A program made the position numbers and the translations under genes. From NCBI GenBank assembly GCA_913062925.1, contig CAJXWJ010000025.1, forward strand, positions 1 to 46,356: DNA of 46,356 bases, given 5' to 3'. Under the pieces are notes generated by a model. The model saw only the letters and a list, made by a program, of their open reading frames with translations, was not told where the DNA came from and made no database searches. Of this stretch, positions 24,308-36,544 are shown piece after piece; position 1 is the stretch's first letter; each line of letters begins with the position of its first letter. Source of the stretch: an uncultured Pseudorhodobacter sp. (lineage in GTDB: Bacteria; Pseudomonadota; Alphaproteobacteria; Rhodobacterales; Rhodobacteraceae).

Positions 24308-25239
24308 GGGGTCAGCTCTAGGCCAAGGCTTTGGCGGCCCAGTTCCGTCGCGCCTCGCATCAAACGGGCGGTTCCTTCGTAGTGGCCTTGCGCCCAAGCT
24401 TTTGTTTTTAAACGCCGCCCTGTGGCACGAAAACCAAGGGCCTGCGATTTTTCGATCACGCTGCGCTCTTGCAAAACATGGCCCGCGGGGCCTGTTAGCT
24501 CGAATAAGATCGCATCGCCCGGTTTGACGACGTAGAAATAGGCCCACAGCACCAGCGCGGGGGCGGTCTGCGGCAGGTCGCGGCTTTGAAGGCCGGCCTT
24601 GATCGCCGCATAATCGGGCACCGCGGTGGCAATCCCGATTTGCAGCAGCCCGCCTGCGACATAGGGCAGCGTTTCTTGCCAAAGGCTAGCGGTTTGTGGT
24701 CCGCAGGTTGCAAGCGGATCGGGCGCGAAAGGGTCAACGGTGACACCATTATGGCGCAGGGCCAGATGCAGATGCGGAAAATCGGCCATGCCGGATTGAC
24801 CAACTTGGCCCAGCACATCGCCTTGGGCCAGAACCTCGCCCAGCCGGACAGAGATAGAGCCTTGTTTCAAATGGCAATATTGGGTTTCCCAGCCATCGCC
24901 GTGGTCTAGCAGCACGCCATTGCCGCATTCTTTTCCCGCGAGTTTTGGCGCAAAGTCGGCGACACCGTCGCGCAGTCCCTTCACGGTTCCAGCTTGGGCT
25001 GCCAAAACATCGACCCCCGCCTGCATGGCGGCGCGGGTCGGCAGCGCAAGATCGGTGCCGTCGTGGCCGTCATAGCTTAGGCTGCCACAGGTGAAATCAG
25101 CTGCCTTTGGTCCGGTGTCATGGTCGATATATTGCTGGATATAGCAGGTTTTTCCCAGATCACAGCGCAGAGGAAAGCCCAAATTAAAGGCCCCCGCCGG
25201 TGAGGCGAGGGCCAATGTTATCAAGAGGCTACGGATCAT
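24304..25239 (-). CDS. M23 family metallopeptidase (LytM-like)
   Basis: 311 residues. A signal peptide (cleavage after AGA, residue 17) exports it. The zinc motif is complete: H59-x3-D63 in Y-D-G-H-D-G-T-D, H123 in Y-C-H-L, and H156-L-H158, so it is probably an active peptidoglycan endopeptidase. Four cysteines in the mature N-terminal half (C26, C32, C51, C105) could form disulfides. Beyond residue 175 is an extra domain of about 135 residues with no family I recognise. Start overlaps the clpA stop by four bases (ATGA), an unusual pairing of a wall enzyme with a cytoplasmic chaperone. Confidence 0.9.
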   Translation of the reverse strand: MIRSLLITLALASPAGAFNLGFPLRCDLGKTCYIQQYIDHDTGPKAADFTCGSLSYDGHDGTDLALPTRAAMQAGVDVLAAQAGTVKGLRDGVADFAPKLAGKECGNGVLLDHGDGWETQYCHLKQGSISVRLGEVLAQGDVLGQVGQSGMADFPHLHLALRHNGVTVDPFAPDPLATCGPQTASLWQETLPYVAGGLLQIGIATAVPDYAAIKAGLQSRDLPQTAPALVLWAYFYVVKPGDAILFELTGPAGHVLQERSVIEKSQALGFRATGRRLKTKAWAQGHYEGTARLMRGATELGRQSLGLELTP

Positions 25240-27557
25240 TCTGCCGTAAGCAGCGGGGTTTTGGTGCTGGAAAGCCGCGGCTTTTGCGGCTCTTCATAGG
25301 TCAGCACAAGCGCGTCGTCTTTGACGCCTACATGCACAATGCCGCCCTTGACCAATTTGCCGAACAGCAACTCTTCGGCCAGCGGGCGTTTGATGTGTTC
25401 TTGGATCACGCGGCCCAGCGGACGCGCGCCCATTTTGTCATCATAGCCCTTTTCACCCAGCCAAGCCGCGGCCTCGGGGGTCAGGTCGATTTGGACGTTG
25501 CGATCCATCAGCTGCGCTTCCAGTTGCAGCACGAATTTGGTCACCACTTCCATGATGACATCCTTCGACAGCGGCGCGAAGGAAATCACCGCATCCAGAC
25601 GGTTGCGGAATTCGGGCGTAAACGTCCGTTCGATCGCCGCGGTGTCTTCGCCGGTGCGGCGCGCGCGGCCAAAGCCGATCGCCTCTTTCGCCTGTTCCGA
25701 GGCGCCGGCGTTCGAGGTCATGATCAAGATCACATTGCGGAAATCGACAGTGCGGCCGTTATGGTCTGTCAGCTTGCCGTGGTCCATCACCTGCAACAGG
25801 ATGTTATAGACGTCGGGGTGGGCTTTTTCCATTTCGTCCAGCAGCAGCACGCAATGCGGGTCTTGGTCGACGCCGTCGGTCAGCATGCCGCCTTGGTCAA
25901 AGCCAACATAGCCGGGCGGCGCGCCGATCAGCCGCGAGACCGCGTGTTTCTCCATATATTCCGACATATCGAACCGCAGCAGCTTCAGGCCAAGCGAGCT
26001 TGCCAGTTGCTTTGCCACTTCGGTTTTGCCAACACCTGTTGGGCCTGCAAACAGATAGTTGCCAATCGGCTTTTCAGGTTCGCGCAGACCGGCACGGGCA
26101 AGTTTGATCGCCGAACAAAGCGATTCAACCGCCTTATCTTGACCAAAGACCACGCGCTTAAGGGTTTTTTCCAGATCGCGCAGGGTTTCAGCATCATCTT
26201 TCGACACCGATTTCGCCGGAATACGGGCGATTTTGGCAACCACAGCCTCGATCTCTTTGGCACCAAGGGTCTTGCGACGCTTGGAATCCGACAAAAGATG
26301 CTGGGCGGCCCCTGCCTCGTCGATCACATCAATGGCCGAGTCCGGCAGTTTGCGGTCGTGAATATAGCGCGCGGCAAGTTCGACCGCCGATTTGATCGCG
26401 TCATTGGTGTAGCGCAGATCATGGTGTTCTTCGAAATGCGGTTTCAGACCCATCAGGATCTTAATCGCATCAGGCACAGAGGGTTCGTTCACATCGATCT
26501 TCTGGAAGCGCCGCGCCAAGGCCCGGTCTTTTTCAAAGTGCTGACGGAATTCTTTGTAGGTGGTCGAGCCCATGCAGCGCATTTTGCCGCCTGAAAGTGC
26601 TGGTTTCAGCAGGTTCGAAGCATCCATCGCCCCGCCCGAGGTGGCCCCCGCGCCGATTACGGTGTGAATTTCGTCGATGAACAGGATCGCATCGGGGTGA
26701 TCCTCTAGCTCTTTCATCACGGCTTTCAGACGTTCTTCGAAGTCGCCGCGATAGCGCGTTCCGGCCAAAAGTGCGCCCATATCAAGGCTGTAGATCGTGG
26801 CATGGGCCAAAATCTCGGGCGTCTCGTGGTTGACGATTTTGCGCGCCAGACCTTCGGCGATTGCGGTTTTGCCCACACCCGGATCGCCCACCAAAAGTGG
26901 GTTGTTTTTGCGCCGACGGCACAAGACCTGAATGCAGCGTTCTACCTCAGACTCGCGGCCGATCAGCGGGTCGACATCGCCCTTGCGCGCCTTGACGTTC
27001 AGATCAATGCAATATTTCGACAGCGCAGATTCCTTAACCTCGCCGGCCTCGGCCTTGGGGGTTTCATGATGCGGCTCTTCGGCGCCAGTCAGCGGGCGCT
27101 GTTCGCCGTAGGACGGGTCTTTGGCCACGCCATGGGCGATGAAATTCACCGCGTCATAGCGCGTCATATCCTGTTCTTGCAGGAAAAACGCCGCATTCGA
27201 TTCGCGTTCGGCAAAAATGGCGACAAGCACATTGGCGCCGGTCACTTCCGAGCGGCCCGAGGATTGCACATGGATCGCGGCGCGCTGGATCACGCGTTGA
27301 AACGCCGCGGTTGGCACGGCTTCCGAGCCTTCGACATCGGTCACAAGTGTTGACAGATCATCGTCGATAAAGCTGGCAAGTGTTTTGCGCAGCAGGTCTA
27401 GATCGACCGAGCAGGCCTTCATCACGCGGGCCGCGTCGGGTTCGTCGATCAGGGACAATAACAGATGTTCAAGCGTCGCCAATTCGTGGCGGCGCGAATT
27501 TGCAAGCGCCAAAGCGCCGTGGATGGCTTGTTCAAGCGTGGTCGAAAATGATGGCAC
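25236..27557 (-). CDS. clpA: ATP-dependent Clp protease ATP-binding subunit ClpA
   Basis: 773-residue unfoldase that feeds substrates to ClpP. An N-terminal Clp-N double repeat (1-145) binds adaptors such as ClpS; AAA+ domain 1 has Walker A G-D-P-G-V-G-K-T (224-231) and Walker B I-L-F-I-D-E (291-296); AAA+ domain 2 has G-P-T-G-V-G-K-T (505-512). The ClpP-docking loop appears as I-G-F in A-K-E-A-I-G-F-G-R. Translation starts at a GTG with AGGAG ten bases upstream. clpS is not visible next to it here. The last codons overlap the M23 peptidase start. Confidence 0.96.
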   Translation of the reverse strand: MPSFSTTLEQAIHGALALANSRRHELATLEHLLLSLIDEPDAARVMKACSVDLDLLRKTLASFIDDDLSTLVTDVEGSEAVPTAAFQRVIQRAAIHVQSSGRSEVTGANVLVAIFAERESNAAFFLQEQDMTRYDAVNFIAHGVAKDPSYGEQRPLTGAEEPHHETPKAEAGEVKESALSKYCIDLNVKARKGDVDPLIGRESEVERCIQVLCRRRKNNPLLVGDPGVGKTAIAEGLARKIVNHETPEILAHATIYSLDMGALLAGTRYRGDFEERLKAVMKELEDHPDAILFIDEIHTVIGAGATSGGAMDASNLLKPALSGGKMRCMGSTTYKEFRQHFEKDRALARRFQKIDVNEPSVPDAIKILMGLKPHFEEHHDLRYTNDAIKSAVELAARYIHDRKLPDSAIDVIDEAGAAQHLLSDSKRRKTLGAKEIEAVVAKIARIPAKSVSKDDAETLRDLEKTLKRVVFGQDKAVESLCSAIKLARAGLREPEKPIGNYLFAGPTGVGKTEVAKQLASSLGLKLLRFDMSEYMEKHAVSRLIGAPPGYVGFDQGGMLTDGVDQDPHCVLLLDEMEKAHPDVYNILLQVMDHGKLTDHNGRTVDFRNVILIMTSNAGASEQAKEAIGFGRARRTGEDTAAIERTFTPEFRNRLDAVISFAPLSKDVIMEVVTKFVLQLEAQLMDRNVQIDLTPEAAAWLGEKGYDDKMGARPLGRVIQEHIKRPLAEELLFGKLVKGGIVHVGVKDDALVLTYEEPQKPRLSSTKTPLLTAE

Positions 27558-27728
27558 TGGTTTCGTGCTCCTGTCCTGCGGGTCGAATGGTCCTTACGGC
27601 CCATCTCAACCATGACCTCATAGTGTAAAGGATCGGTTTTATTTCCCGATCTTCAAGCCCTAAATCGGCAAGTTTTCGGAATTTCGCGGTTAAGGTGTAA
27701 AAAGTGATCGTTGCGTCGCAGTTTGGGC

Positions 27729-28496
27729 CTAGAAGCTGTCCTTCATGCTGCGCAAACGCGCAAAAACCTCGGCGTCGCTGGCCAAAGTCATTCCTAACGT
27801 TGCTTTGATATAAGGGTCATTGGCGCGAAGAAAAGGGTTGGTCGCCAATTCTCCTGACAGGCGCGAGGGAACGGTGGCGCGACGCTCGGCGCGGGCTTTG
27901 GTAACCTTGGCGATGCGGGCCTGCAAGGCCTCGTTCTGCGGATCCACCGTTGCGGCAAAGGCAAGGTTCGAGGTGGTATATTCATGGCCCGAACAGATCA
28001 GCGTCTCGGGCGGCAGGGCGCGCAGCTTGGCAAGGCTGGCAAACATCTGATCTGGCGTGCCTTCAAACAACCGGCCACAGCCTGCGGCCATCAGGCTGTC
28101 GGCGGTAAAGGCAAAGCCCGAGCTGGGCAGATAAAACGCAATATGGCCAAGGGTATGGCCTGAAACATCCAGCACATGGGCCAGTTCCGTGCCAATGGCG
28201 ATGCTGTCGCCTTCGGCCAATGCGCGCGTCAAAGGCGGCAGGCGGTGAGCATCGGCGGCTGCCCCCAGCACAGCGGCAGAGGTCGCCTCGACCAGAGCGG
28301 TGACGCCGTCGATATGATCCCAATGGTGATGGGTCAGCCAGATCGCATCCAAGCCCCAGCTGCGCTTTTGCAGCTCGGCCAAAATCGGGGCTGCGTCGGG
28401 CGCATCAATCAACACGGTTTCCCCCGAGCCTGCATCGTGCAACAGATAGGCGTAATTGTCTTTAAGGCAGGGGATGGTCACAAGCTCGAGGGTCAT
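27729..28496 (-). CDS. gloB: Hydroxyacylglutathione hydrolase (glyoxalase II)
   Basis: 255 residues; hydrolyses S-D-lactoylglutathione to D-lactate and glutathione in methylglyoxal detoxification. N-terminal beta-lactamase fold with T-H-H-H-W-D-H (55-61; H56, H58, D60, H61), a later S-G-H-T-L-G-H, A-D-S-L at the bridging Asp and G-H-E-Y-T; the C-terminal HAGH domain has the N-P-F-L-R pattern. Normal length. AAAGG lies about ten bases before the ATG. Divergent from the methyltransferase gene. The ChaC-like gene upstream in the window acts on the same glutathione pool but is not linked to it. Confidence 0.94.
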   Translation of the reverse strand: MTLELVTIPCLKDNYAYLLHDAGSGETVLIDAPDAAPILAELQKRSWGLDAIWLTHHHWDHIDGVTALVEATSAAVLGAAADAHRLPPLTRALAEGDSIAIGTELAHVLDVSGHTLGHIAFYLPSSGFAFTADSLMAAGCGRLFEGTPDQMFASLAKLRALPPETLICSGHEYTTSNLAFAATVDPQNEALQARIAKVTKARAERRATVPSRLSGELATNPFLRANDPYIKATLGMTLASDAEVFARLRSMKDSF

Positions 28497-28596
28497 GGGC
28501 GGCCTTTCACAGGGGCAGGGACGGCAACGCAGGGTAGCCTTGCGGCGTGTTTTGGGTATGATTAAGCCAGTTTGGCGGGAAAGGTCTGGGTCTGCA

Positions 28597-29394
28597 ATGC
28601 ATCTTGATGTGCTTGATCTGCGCAACTTTTACTATCGCACCCGTTTGGGGCGCGTGGCGCAGCGGGCGATCCGAGATCAGCTGGTGCGGATGTGGCCGCC
28701 TGTCAAAGGCCAGACGGTGGCGGGCTTTGGCTTTGCCGTGCCCTTGTTGCGGCCCTATCTTGAGGATGCGCGGCGGGTGATCGGGCTGATGCCGGGGCCG
28801 CAGGGGGTGATGCCTTGGCCAGCGGGATTGGCGAATGTTTCGGTGCTTTGCGAAGAAACTCAATGGCCGCTGCCGACGGGGCATGTGGACCGGCTGGTGC
28901 TGATGCACGGGCTTGAGACATCAGACAACCCGACGGCTGTGCTTGAAGAGGCGCATCGGGTGCTGGGGCCGGGGGGGCGCATTGTGATCGTGGTGCCCAA
29001 CCGCGCTGGACTTTGGGCGCGGCGCGACGCGACACCCTTTGGGCAGGGGCGTCCCTATTCGGGCCGCCAGTTGGAAGGCCAATTGAAAGAGCATGGCTTT
29101 CGGGTCGAGCGCAGCATGACGCTTTTGTTCGCGCCGCCCTCGGAAAGCCGGTTTTGGCTGCGCACTTCGGCATTTTGGGAAGACTTTGGCCGCAATCTGC
29201 CTTGGCTCGCGGGCGGCGTGCTGCTGGTCGAGGCCAGCAAGCAGATCTATGCCCCCACGCGCGGCACCTTGGCCAATGCGGTGCGCCGCCCCCTGCGGGT
29301 TCTAGAGGGCGTGGGGGCCGCGGTGCCAAGCGCGCAACGCCCCTCGCAGGTTAAAGAATCAGTGGTGATCCGAGAAGAGACGCGTTTCTTTTAA
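28597..29394 (+). CDS. Class I SAM-dependent methyltransferase
   Basis: 265 residues. The core resembles the Methyltransf_11 fold: a degenerate motif I (V-A-G-F-G-F-A-V-P), a [10 protein letters not shown] motif near residue 105, then [21 protein letters not shown], the usual strand 4-5 region. Motif I lacks the normal G-x-G-x-G pattern, yet this degenerate form recurs in alphaproteobacterial relatives. The substrate is unknown. The ATG at 28597 was chosen because homology begins there; the best upstream AAAGG is about 12 bases away. Confidence 0.78.
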   Translation: MHLDVLDLRNFYYRTRLGRVAQRAIRDQLVRMWPPVKGQTVAGFGFAVPLLRPYLEDARRVIGLMPGPQGVMPWPAGLANVSVLCEETQWPLPTGHVDRLVLMHGLETSDNPTAVLEEAHRVLGPGGRIVIVVPNRAGLWARRDATPFGQGRPYSGRQLEGQLKEHGFRVERSMTLLFAPPSESRFWLRTSAFWEDFGRNLPWLAGGVLLVEASKQIYAPTRGTLANAVRRPLRVLEGVGAAVPSAQRPSQVKESVVIREETRFF

Positions 29395-29755
29395 AGCGGC
29401 CAAGCAAAAGCAGGGCTGGGTTTTTGGTTTGGGTGAGCTTGGCTTGGTTAAGCCCGCAGGCGCTTCTAAATTTAATAAAACTTACTGTGATTGCTCGGAT
29501 TTTGCCGCGTTGCAGCATCGGGCGCCGCACCCCAGACCTGCACCTCCGGTTTTGGTGGCTTTGTTGCGGGCTGCTGGCCTGCACTATCTGTCGCAGCTTT
29601 CGGTGCAAAATGCCGCAGCAACGTGGTTGCGACATCGTAAAGGCTCTGCTAGAGACGCGGGAAATCGAAAAGACGCATGCCCTAAGTATGCGCCGCAGTC
29701 GGGCTGAAATCCGAAGGCGGTCCACGCGAAGGGCCTATTCAGCGGAAGGGTTGAC
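29395..29755 (+). other. Intergenic region upstream of the ATP synthase operon
   Basis: 361 bases without a convincing gene. The right third contains the putative atp promoter (29627-29655). Around 29399-29445 a GCCAAGC...GCTTGGC inverted pair with a long loop and an adjacent T stretch may help end the methyltransferase transcript. A short GTG-started frame (29429-29707) has no recognisable motif and I consider it spurious. Confidence 0.5.
29627..29655 (+). promoter_or_regulatory. Putative promoter of the atpHAGDC operon
   Basis: TTGCGA (29627-29632) and TAGAGA (29650-29655) are spaced by 17 bases, about 100 bases before the GTG start of atpH. Reasonable sigma-70 match for a strongly expressed operon. 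Confidence 0.5.
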
Positions 29756-30316
29756 GTGTCCGAACCAGCTTCAATCTCCTTGAACATCGCTTCGCGCTAT
29801 GCGCAGGCCCTGTTCGAGATTGCAAAAGACGAAAAAGGCCTAGCAACGCTTGAGGCCGATACCGATGCGCTGGGGGCTGCTTTGTTGGCCAGCCCCGAGC
29901 TTGCCGGCATGATCGCCTCGCCGGTCGTGACCCGCGAAGACCAATCGCGTGCCATGGCTGCCGTTGTGGCGGCAATGGGGCTTTCGTCCGCAATGGCAAA
30001 CACCATCGCGCTGATGGCCAGCAAGCGCCGCTTGTTCGTGCTGCCGCAATTGGTGGCCAATCTGCGCGCTCGCATCGCGATTGAAAAAGGCGAAGTCACT
30101 GCCGAGGTTACCTCGGCCGCAGCTTTGTCGCCTGCACAGGCCACTGCACTGGTCGAAGCCTTGAAGGCCAAGGTCGGCAAGGACGTCAAATTGAACACTA
30201 CCGTCGATGAAAGCCTCATCGGTGGTCTAATCGTCAAGCTCGGCTCGACCATGATCGACACCTCGGTCAAGGCGAAGCTCGCGGCACTTCAGAATGCAAT
30301 GAAAGAGGTTGGGTGA
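29756..30316 (+). CDS. atpH: ATP synthase F1 subunit delta
   Basis: 186 residues; peripheral-stalk subunit that joins F1 to the Fo b subunits. N-terminal [12 protein letters not shown] and the C-terminal [21 protein letters not shown] are the family's two signature ends. Translation starts at GTG with GGAAGGG upstream. First gene of the five-gene F1 operon; as usual in alphaproteobacteria the Fo genes are not here. Its stop overlaps the atpA start (TGATG). Confidence 0.96.
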   Translation: MSEPASISLNIASRYAQALFEIAKDEKGLATLEADTDALGAALLASPELAGMIASPVVTREDQSRAMAAVVAAMGLSSAMANTIALMASKRRLFVLPQLVANLRARIAIEKGEVTAEVTSAAALSPAQATALVEALKAKVGKDVKLNTTVDESLIGGLIVKLGSTMIDTSVKAKLAALQNAMKEVG

Positions 30317-31854
30317 TGGGAATTCAGGCTGCTGAGATCTCTGCGATCCTTAAGGAGCAGATCAAGAACTTCGGCAAGGACGCTGCTGTGGCAGAAGTCG
30401 GCCGTGTGCTGTCCGTAGGGGATGGTATCGCGCGCGTTCACGGCTTGGACAATGTCCAAGCAGGTGAGATGGTGGAATTCCCCGGCGGGATCCGCGGCAT
30501 GGCGCTGAACCTTGAAGTCGACAACGTTGGTGTTGTTATCTTCGGTTCCGACCGTGACATCAAAGAAGGCGATACCGTCAAGCGCACCAAGTCCATCGTG
30601 GACGTTCCAGTTGGCAACGGCCTCTTGGGCCGCGTTGTTGACGGCCTTGGCAACCCGATCGACGGCAAAGGCCCGATCGAGTCGACCGAGCGTCGCATTG
30701 CTGACCAAAAAGCACCGGGCATCATTCCGCGTAAGGGTGTGCACGAGCCAATGGCAACCGGCCTTAAGGCTGTTGACGCTATGATCCCAGTTGGCCGTGG
30801 CCAGCGCGAATTGATCATCGGTGACCGTCAGACCGGCAAAACCGCCGTGGCTTTGGACACCATTCTGAACCAGAAGTCCTATAACGAGGCTGCTGGCGAC
30901 GACGAAAACAAAAAGCTGTACTGCATCTATGTAGCTATCGGTCAAAAGCGTTCGACCGTTGCGCAGTTGGTGAAGAAGCTGGAAGAAACCGGCGCGATTG
31001 ACTACACAATCGTGGTGGCAGCTACCGCATCCGACCCAGCACCTTTGCAGTTCCTTGCGCCCTATTCGGCAACCGCAATGGCGGAGTTCTTCCGCGACAA
31101 CGGCCGCCATGCGCTGATCATCTATGATGACTTGTCCAAGCAGGCCGTGTCTTATCGTCAGATGTCGCTGTTGCTGCGTCGCCCACCAGGCCGCGAAGCC
31201 TATCCTGGCGACGTTTTCTATCTGCACAGCCGCTTGCTGGAGCGGTCGTCGAAACTGAACGCCGATTTCGGTTCGGGTTCGCTGACAGCTTTGCCGATCA
31301 TCGAGACCCAAGGCGGCGACGTTTCGGCCTTTATTCCAACCAACGTGATCTCGATCACCGACGGCCAGATCTTCTTGGAAACCGAATTGTTCTACCAAGG
31401 CATCCGCCCTGCTGTGAACACCGGTCTGTCGGTGTCGCGCGTGGGCTCTTCGGCACAAACCAACGCTATGAAGTCGGTGGCTGGTAAAGTGAAACTGGAA
31501 CTGGCGCAGTATCGCGAAATGGCTGCCTTTGCGCAGTTCGGTTCGGATCTTGACGCTTCGACCCAGGCTTTGCTGAACCGTGGCGCCCGCTTGACCGAAC
31601 TGATGAAGCAGCCGCAATACGCGCCGCTGACCGGTTCCGAAATCGTTTGCGTGATCTTTGCAGGCACCGCCGGTTACCTCGACAAAGTCGCGGTGAAAGA
31701 CGTTGGCCGCTATGAAGCTGGTTTGCTGAAGCACCTGCGTGGGGCTGGCAAGGCGCTGTTGGATGACATCACCAACAACGACCGCAAAGTCTCGGGCGAT
31801 CTGGAAAAAGCAATCCGCGCAGAGCTTGACGCTTTCGCGAAAGACTTCGCCTGA
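30316..31854 (+). CDS. atpA: ATP synthase F1 subunit alpha
   Basis: 512 residues, non-catalytic nucleotide-binding subunit of the F1 hexamer. P-loop G-D-R-Q-T-G-K-T (169-176), the N-terminal barrel with [11 protein letters not shown], and the [14 protein letters not shown] arginine-finger signature. The ATG at 30316 overlaps the atpH stop by one base. Codons favour GCT/GCA and CCA, a mark of high expression in this genome. Confidence 0.98.
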   Translation: MGIQAAEISAILKEQIKNFGKDAAVAEVGRVLSVGDGIARVHGLDNVQAGEMVEFPGGIRGMALNLEVDNVGVVIFGSDRDIKEGDTVKRTKSIVDVPVGNGLLGRVVDGLGNPIDGKGPIESTERRIADQKAPGIIPRKGVHEPMATGLKAVDAMIPVGRGQRELIIGDRQTGKTAVALDTILNQKSYNEAAGDDENKKLYCIYVAIGQKRSTVAQLVKKLEETGAIDYTIVVAATASDPAPLQFLAPYSATAMAEFFRDNGRHALIIYDDLSKQAVSYRQMSLLLRRPPGREAYPGDVFYLHSRLLERSSKLNADFGSGSLTALPIIETQGGDVSAFIPTNVISITDGQIFLETELFYQGIRPAVNTGLSVSRVGSSAQTNAMKSVAGKVKLELAQYREMAAFAQFGSDLDASTQALLNRGARLTELMKQPQYAPLTGSEIVCVIFAGTAGYLDKVAVKDVGRYEAGLLKHLRGAGKALLDDITNNDRKVSGDLEKAIRAELDAFAKDFA

Positions 31855-31877
31855 GGGCGGGGCAGGGGAGATAAAGC

Positions 31878-34204
<2,327 letters not shown>

Positions 34205-34213
34205 GGGGGCGAC

Positions 34214-34606
34214 ATGGCTGGAACGCTGCAATTTGACCTTGTGTCGCCGGAACGTAGGCTTGCCTCTGTTGTCGCGACCGAAGTCAACATCCCTGGCGCC
34301 GATGGCGACCTGACGGCGATGGAGGGGCATGCCCCCACCATCACCACCCTGCGGGCTGGTGTGTTGAAAATCGCCTCGGCTGATGGTGTGAAGTCCTTTG
34401 TGGTCACCGGCGGTTTCGCCGAGATCTCGGCAACCTCTGTGTCGGTTTTGGCCGAACGTGCGGTACCGGTTGAAGAGTTGACCGCGGCGCTGATGGATCA
34501 GCTGATTGCGGATGCCTCTGAAGCAACGGCGGTTGCCGTTGACAAGGATGCCGCTGACAAGGCCATGGCCGATCTGGTGGCAATGCGCGCAGCTGCTGGC
34601 TTCTGA
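34214..34606 (+). CDS. atpC: ATP synthase F1 subunit epsilon
   Basis: 130 residues; rotor-associated subunit that modulates ATP hydrolysis. The N-terminal beta-sandwich shows L-Q-F-D-L-V-S-P-E-R-R-L and the G-A-D-G-D-L-T-A-M-E-G-H-A-P pattern; the C-terminal helical part is short. Last gene of the operon, ending 16 bases before the terminator stem. Confidence 0.96.
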   Translation: MAGTLQFDLVSPERRLASVVATEVNIPGADGDLTAMEGHAPTITTLRAGVLKIASADGVKSFVVTGGFAEISATSVSVLAERAVPVEELTAALMDQLIADASEATAVAVDKDAADKAMADLVAMRAAAGF

Positions 34607-34622
34607 TTATGCCTTTTTAGAT

Positions 34623-34650
34623 AAAAGCCCCGCAATTTGCGGGGCTTTTT
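34623..34650 (+). terminator. Intrinsic terminator of the atp operon
   Basis: AAAAGCCCCGC (34623-34633) and GCGGGGCTTTT (34639-34649) form an eleven-base stem with an AATTT loop and continuing T residues, just after atpC. Confidence 0.94.
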
Positions 34651-34710
34651 CTATTTTTTCTCCACCTTAGCGCGAAACTCTTGTTAGATTGCTTCAAGGT
34701 CGGGGTTATT

Positions 34711-35061
34711 ATGAAACGTATCGCGTCAAGTTCAGTGGGTATTCTGCAAGGCTCACGGGTTTTGTTTGCCGATTTTGCAGTCGGCGGCATGATGTGGACA
34801 GGACAGGGCGAACGCGAAAGTCGCCATCTCGTCACCTTTGCAGAGGCGTTTGTCGCCCCACCTACTGTGCATGTTTCGATCTCGATGTGGGATATGGACA
34901 ATCAGCATAACGCGCGGGCTGATATCAGTGCCGAGCATGTCTCAGAGATAGGGTTTCAACTGGTTTTTCGCACTTGGGGCGATAGCCGCATCGCCCGTGT
35001 GCGCGCCGATTGGATGGCCATCGGCGCGGCGAAAGATGAAGACGACTGGCAGCTTTATTAA
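34711..35061 (+). CDS. H-type lectin domain-containing protein
   Basis: 116 residues. Residues 38-105 match the H-type lectin pattern: H-L-V-T-F-A-E-A-F-V-A-P-P-T-V-H-V-S-I (two strands with the central P-P), a helix-like N-A-R-A-D-I-S-A-E-H-V-S-E-I-G-F, then F-R-T-W-G-D-S-R-I-A-R-V-R-A-D-W-M-A-I-G. Such domains form hexameric sugar-binding rings in snail and slime-mould agglutinins. No signal peptide or membrane helix is seen, so location is uncertain. GGTCGGGG lies just before the ATG. It stands alone between the atp terminator and a convergent chemoreceptor gene whose stop overlaps its own in TTAA. Confidence 0.78.
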   Translation: MKRIASSSVGILQGSRVLFADFAVGGMMWTGQGERESRHLVTFAEAFVAPPTVHVSISMWDMDNQHNARADISAEHVSEIGFQLVFRTWGDSRIARVRADWMAIGAAKDEDDWQLY

Positions 35062-36470
35062 AAGCTATAGGCCAGTCGCAGCCCGCCCCAATGCTGGCCT
35101 TTGACCATAATCGGCGCAGAGACGTCTTTCATCATTACAAATTTGCCGCCGCCCATATCGCGGCGATAGATCTGCATCAGGAAGGGTGCGGTCGAGCGGC
35201 CCGCCCCCAAGCCGACGCGGTCATCAAACACCCGCCGGTTGCGGCAATGGGCGGCGTTCCACACCGGATCAGAGCCCTGCTTGGCCGAGAATTTTCGGTT
35301 ATGGGTGGGAAGATAGCCATTTTGATCGACAGCGGCGCAGAACACCACCCGCGGATCAAGATCTAAGGCGCTTTCCAGCACGGGTGGGAAATAGCGGTCG
35401 GTGATTGGCGTAAAGCGCGCCATCAGCTGCTGTGGATTGCTGCCCTCGATCGGGGTATAGTCGGTGCGGAAGAGGCTGTGCATGCTGATTTCTTCGGCAT
35501 CAACTGCTTGTTCCAGCATCTCTCCCAGTGTTTGGGCGCGGGTTTGCACCTCTGAGATCAGGTTTTGGTCTGCTGTGGTGCCCCCAATTTCGAAGGCGCG
35601 CTGCACCATCGTATCGCCCAGTTTCATCAGGCCGTTCACGCGTCGGCGCGCCTCGCCAACCAGATTGGCTTGGCCCCGACCATCCTCGATAATGGTGTCA
35701 AACTTTGGTCCAAAGCTTTGGATTGCGCTGCGCATGGCATCGGCCTGCTGCTTGACCTCGACCAGCGTTTCCGCCCCGGATTGCGATTGGGTCTCCATCG
35801 CGGTCAGCGCGGTTTCTGCGGCAGTCAGCTCTTTCAGGCCGGTCGCTGCCGAGCCAATAATGCCCTGCGCTTCGGTTTGCAACGCGCGGATTTCGCGTTC
35901 CAGAGTGGTGGCTGTGGTCGAGATGCCTGCGGCCGAATCAGTGGTCTGCTGTGCCAAAATTTTGATCGCGTCGGCGACAACGGCAAAACCACGGCCATTT
36001 TCGCCCGCGCGCGCAGCCTCGATCTTGGCATTGATCGCCAGCAGCTGTACCTCGCGCGCGATCGACAGGATGCGGCGGTTTTGTGATTGTGCTTCGGTGA
36101 CGGCGCGGTCCACCGAGGCCAGTTTCGCCTCGACCTCTGTCACCCAATTCAGCACAAATTTGCTAGAGCCTGTGGCGGTTTGCAACTTGCCGGTCAGATC
36201 TTGCAGTGCAGCAATCAAGCCCGACATTGCGGTGTCAATATGGTCTGTGCCCCCCAACATCGAGTTGCTGACCTTGCCCACCGCCCCCGCCGCCTCATTG
36301 GCCAATTGCAGGCGGTGCAACTGGCGTTGCGCGGCAGCGTCCACCTCTTCCAGAAAACCAGAGATATCGACGATGTCGTAGCCCAGCTGCATCGAAGCAT
36401 TGGCCATCGCATTCAGCACAGTCAGGCTTGGGGCGTTTGCAAAGCCTTCGGGAGAGAGAGGAGCTGTCAT
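35058..36470 (-). CDS. Soluble methyl-accepting chemotaxis-type receptor with C-terminal sensor domain
   Basis: 470 residues with no membrane helix or signal peptide, so probably cytoplasmic. The hairpin tip that contacts CheA/CheW lies at 137-175 (I-A-R-E-V-Q-L-L-A-I-N-A-K-I-E-A-A-R-A-G-E-N-G-R-G-F-A-V-V-A-D), flanked by helical bundles (40-330). Residues about 335-470 form a Cache-like sensor: P-T-H-N-R-K-F-S near 388, N-R-R-V-F-D-D-R-V-G near 411, and D-V-S-A-P-I-M-V-K-G-Q-H-W-G-G-L-R near 449. The order (signalling first, sensor last) is the reverse of typical receptors. The ATG at 36470 has AAAGA upstream; a longer GTG start has none. Confidence 0.85.
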   Translation of the reverse strand: MTAPLSPEGFANAPSLTVLNAMANASMQLGYDIVDISGFLEEVDAAAQRQLHRLQLANEAAGAVGKVSNSMLGGTDHIDTAMSGLIAALQDLTGKLQTATGSSKFVLNWVTEVEAKLASVDRAVTEAQSQNRRILSIAREVQLLAINAKIEAARAGENGRGFAVVADAIKILAQQTTDSAAGISTTATTLEREIRALQTEAQGIIGSAATGLKELTAAETALTAMETQSQSGAETLVEVKQQADAMRSAIQSFGPKFDTIIEDGRGQANLVGEARRRVNGLMKLGDTMVQRAFEIGGTTADQNLISEVQTRAQTLGEMLEQAVDAEEISMHSLFRTDYTPIEGSNPQQLMARFTPITDRYFPPVLESALDLDPRVVFCAAVDQNGYLPTHNRKFSAKQGSDPVWNAAHCRNRRVFDDRVGLGAGRSTAPFLMQIYRRDMGGGKFVMMKDVSAPIMVKGQHWGGLRLAYSF

Positions 36471-36519
36471 TGCGTTTTCTTTATAAGGATCATCCTGCGC
36501 CACTTTTGCAGAACGATCC

Positions 36520-36535
36520 TTACAATTTGATTAAC
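36520..36535 (+). promoter_or_regulatory. CtrA-like site between prs and the chemoreceptor gene
   Basis: TTAC, seven bases, TTAAC matches eight of the nine specified bases of TTAA-N7-TTAAC. It lies about 50 bases upstream of the chemoreceptor start. CtrA drives motility genes in Rhodobacterales, which makes the position sensible, but such matches also occur by chance. Confidence 0.35.
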
Positions 36536-36544
36536 GTAGACAGC

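Noticed and set aside
29429-29707. Short GTG-started gene before atpH
   Set aside because: No homology I can recognise, poor ribosome-binding site and it crosses the putative atp promoter.
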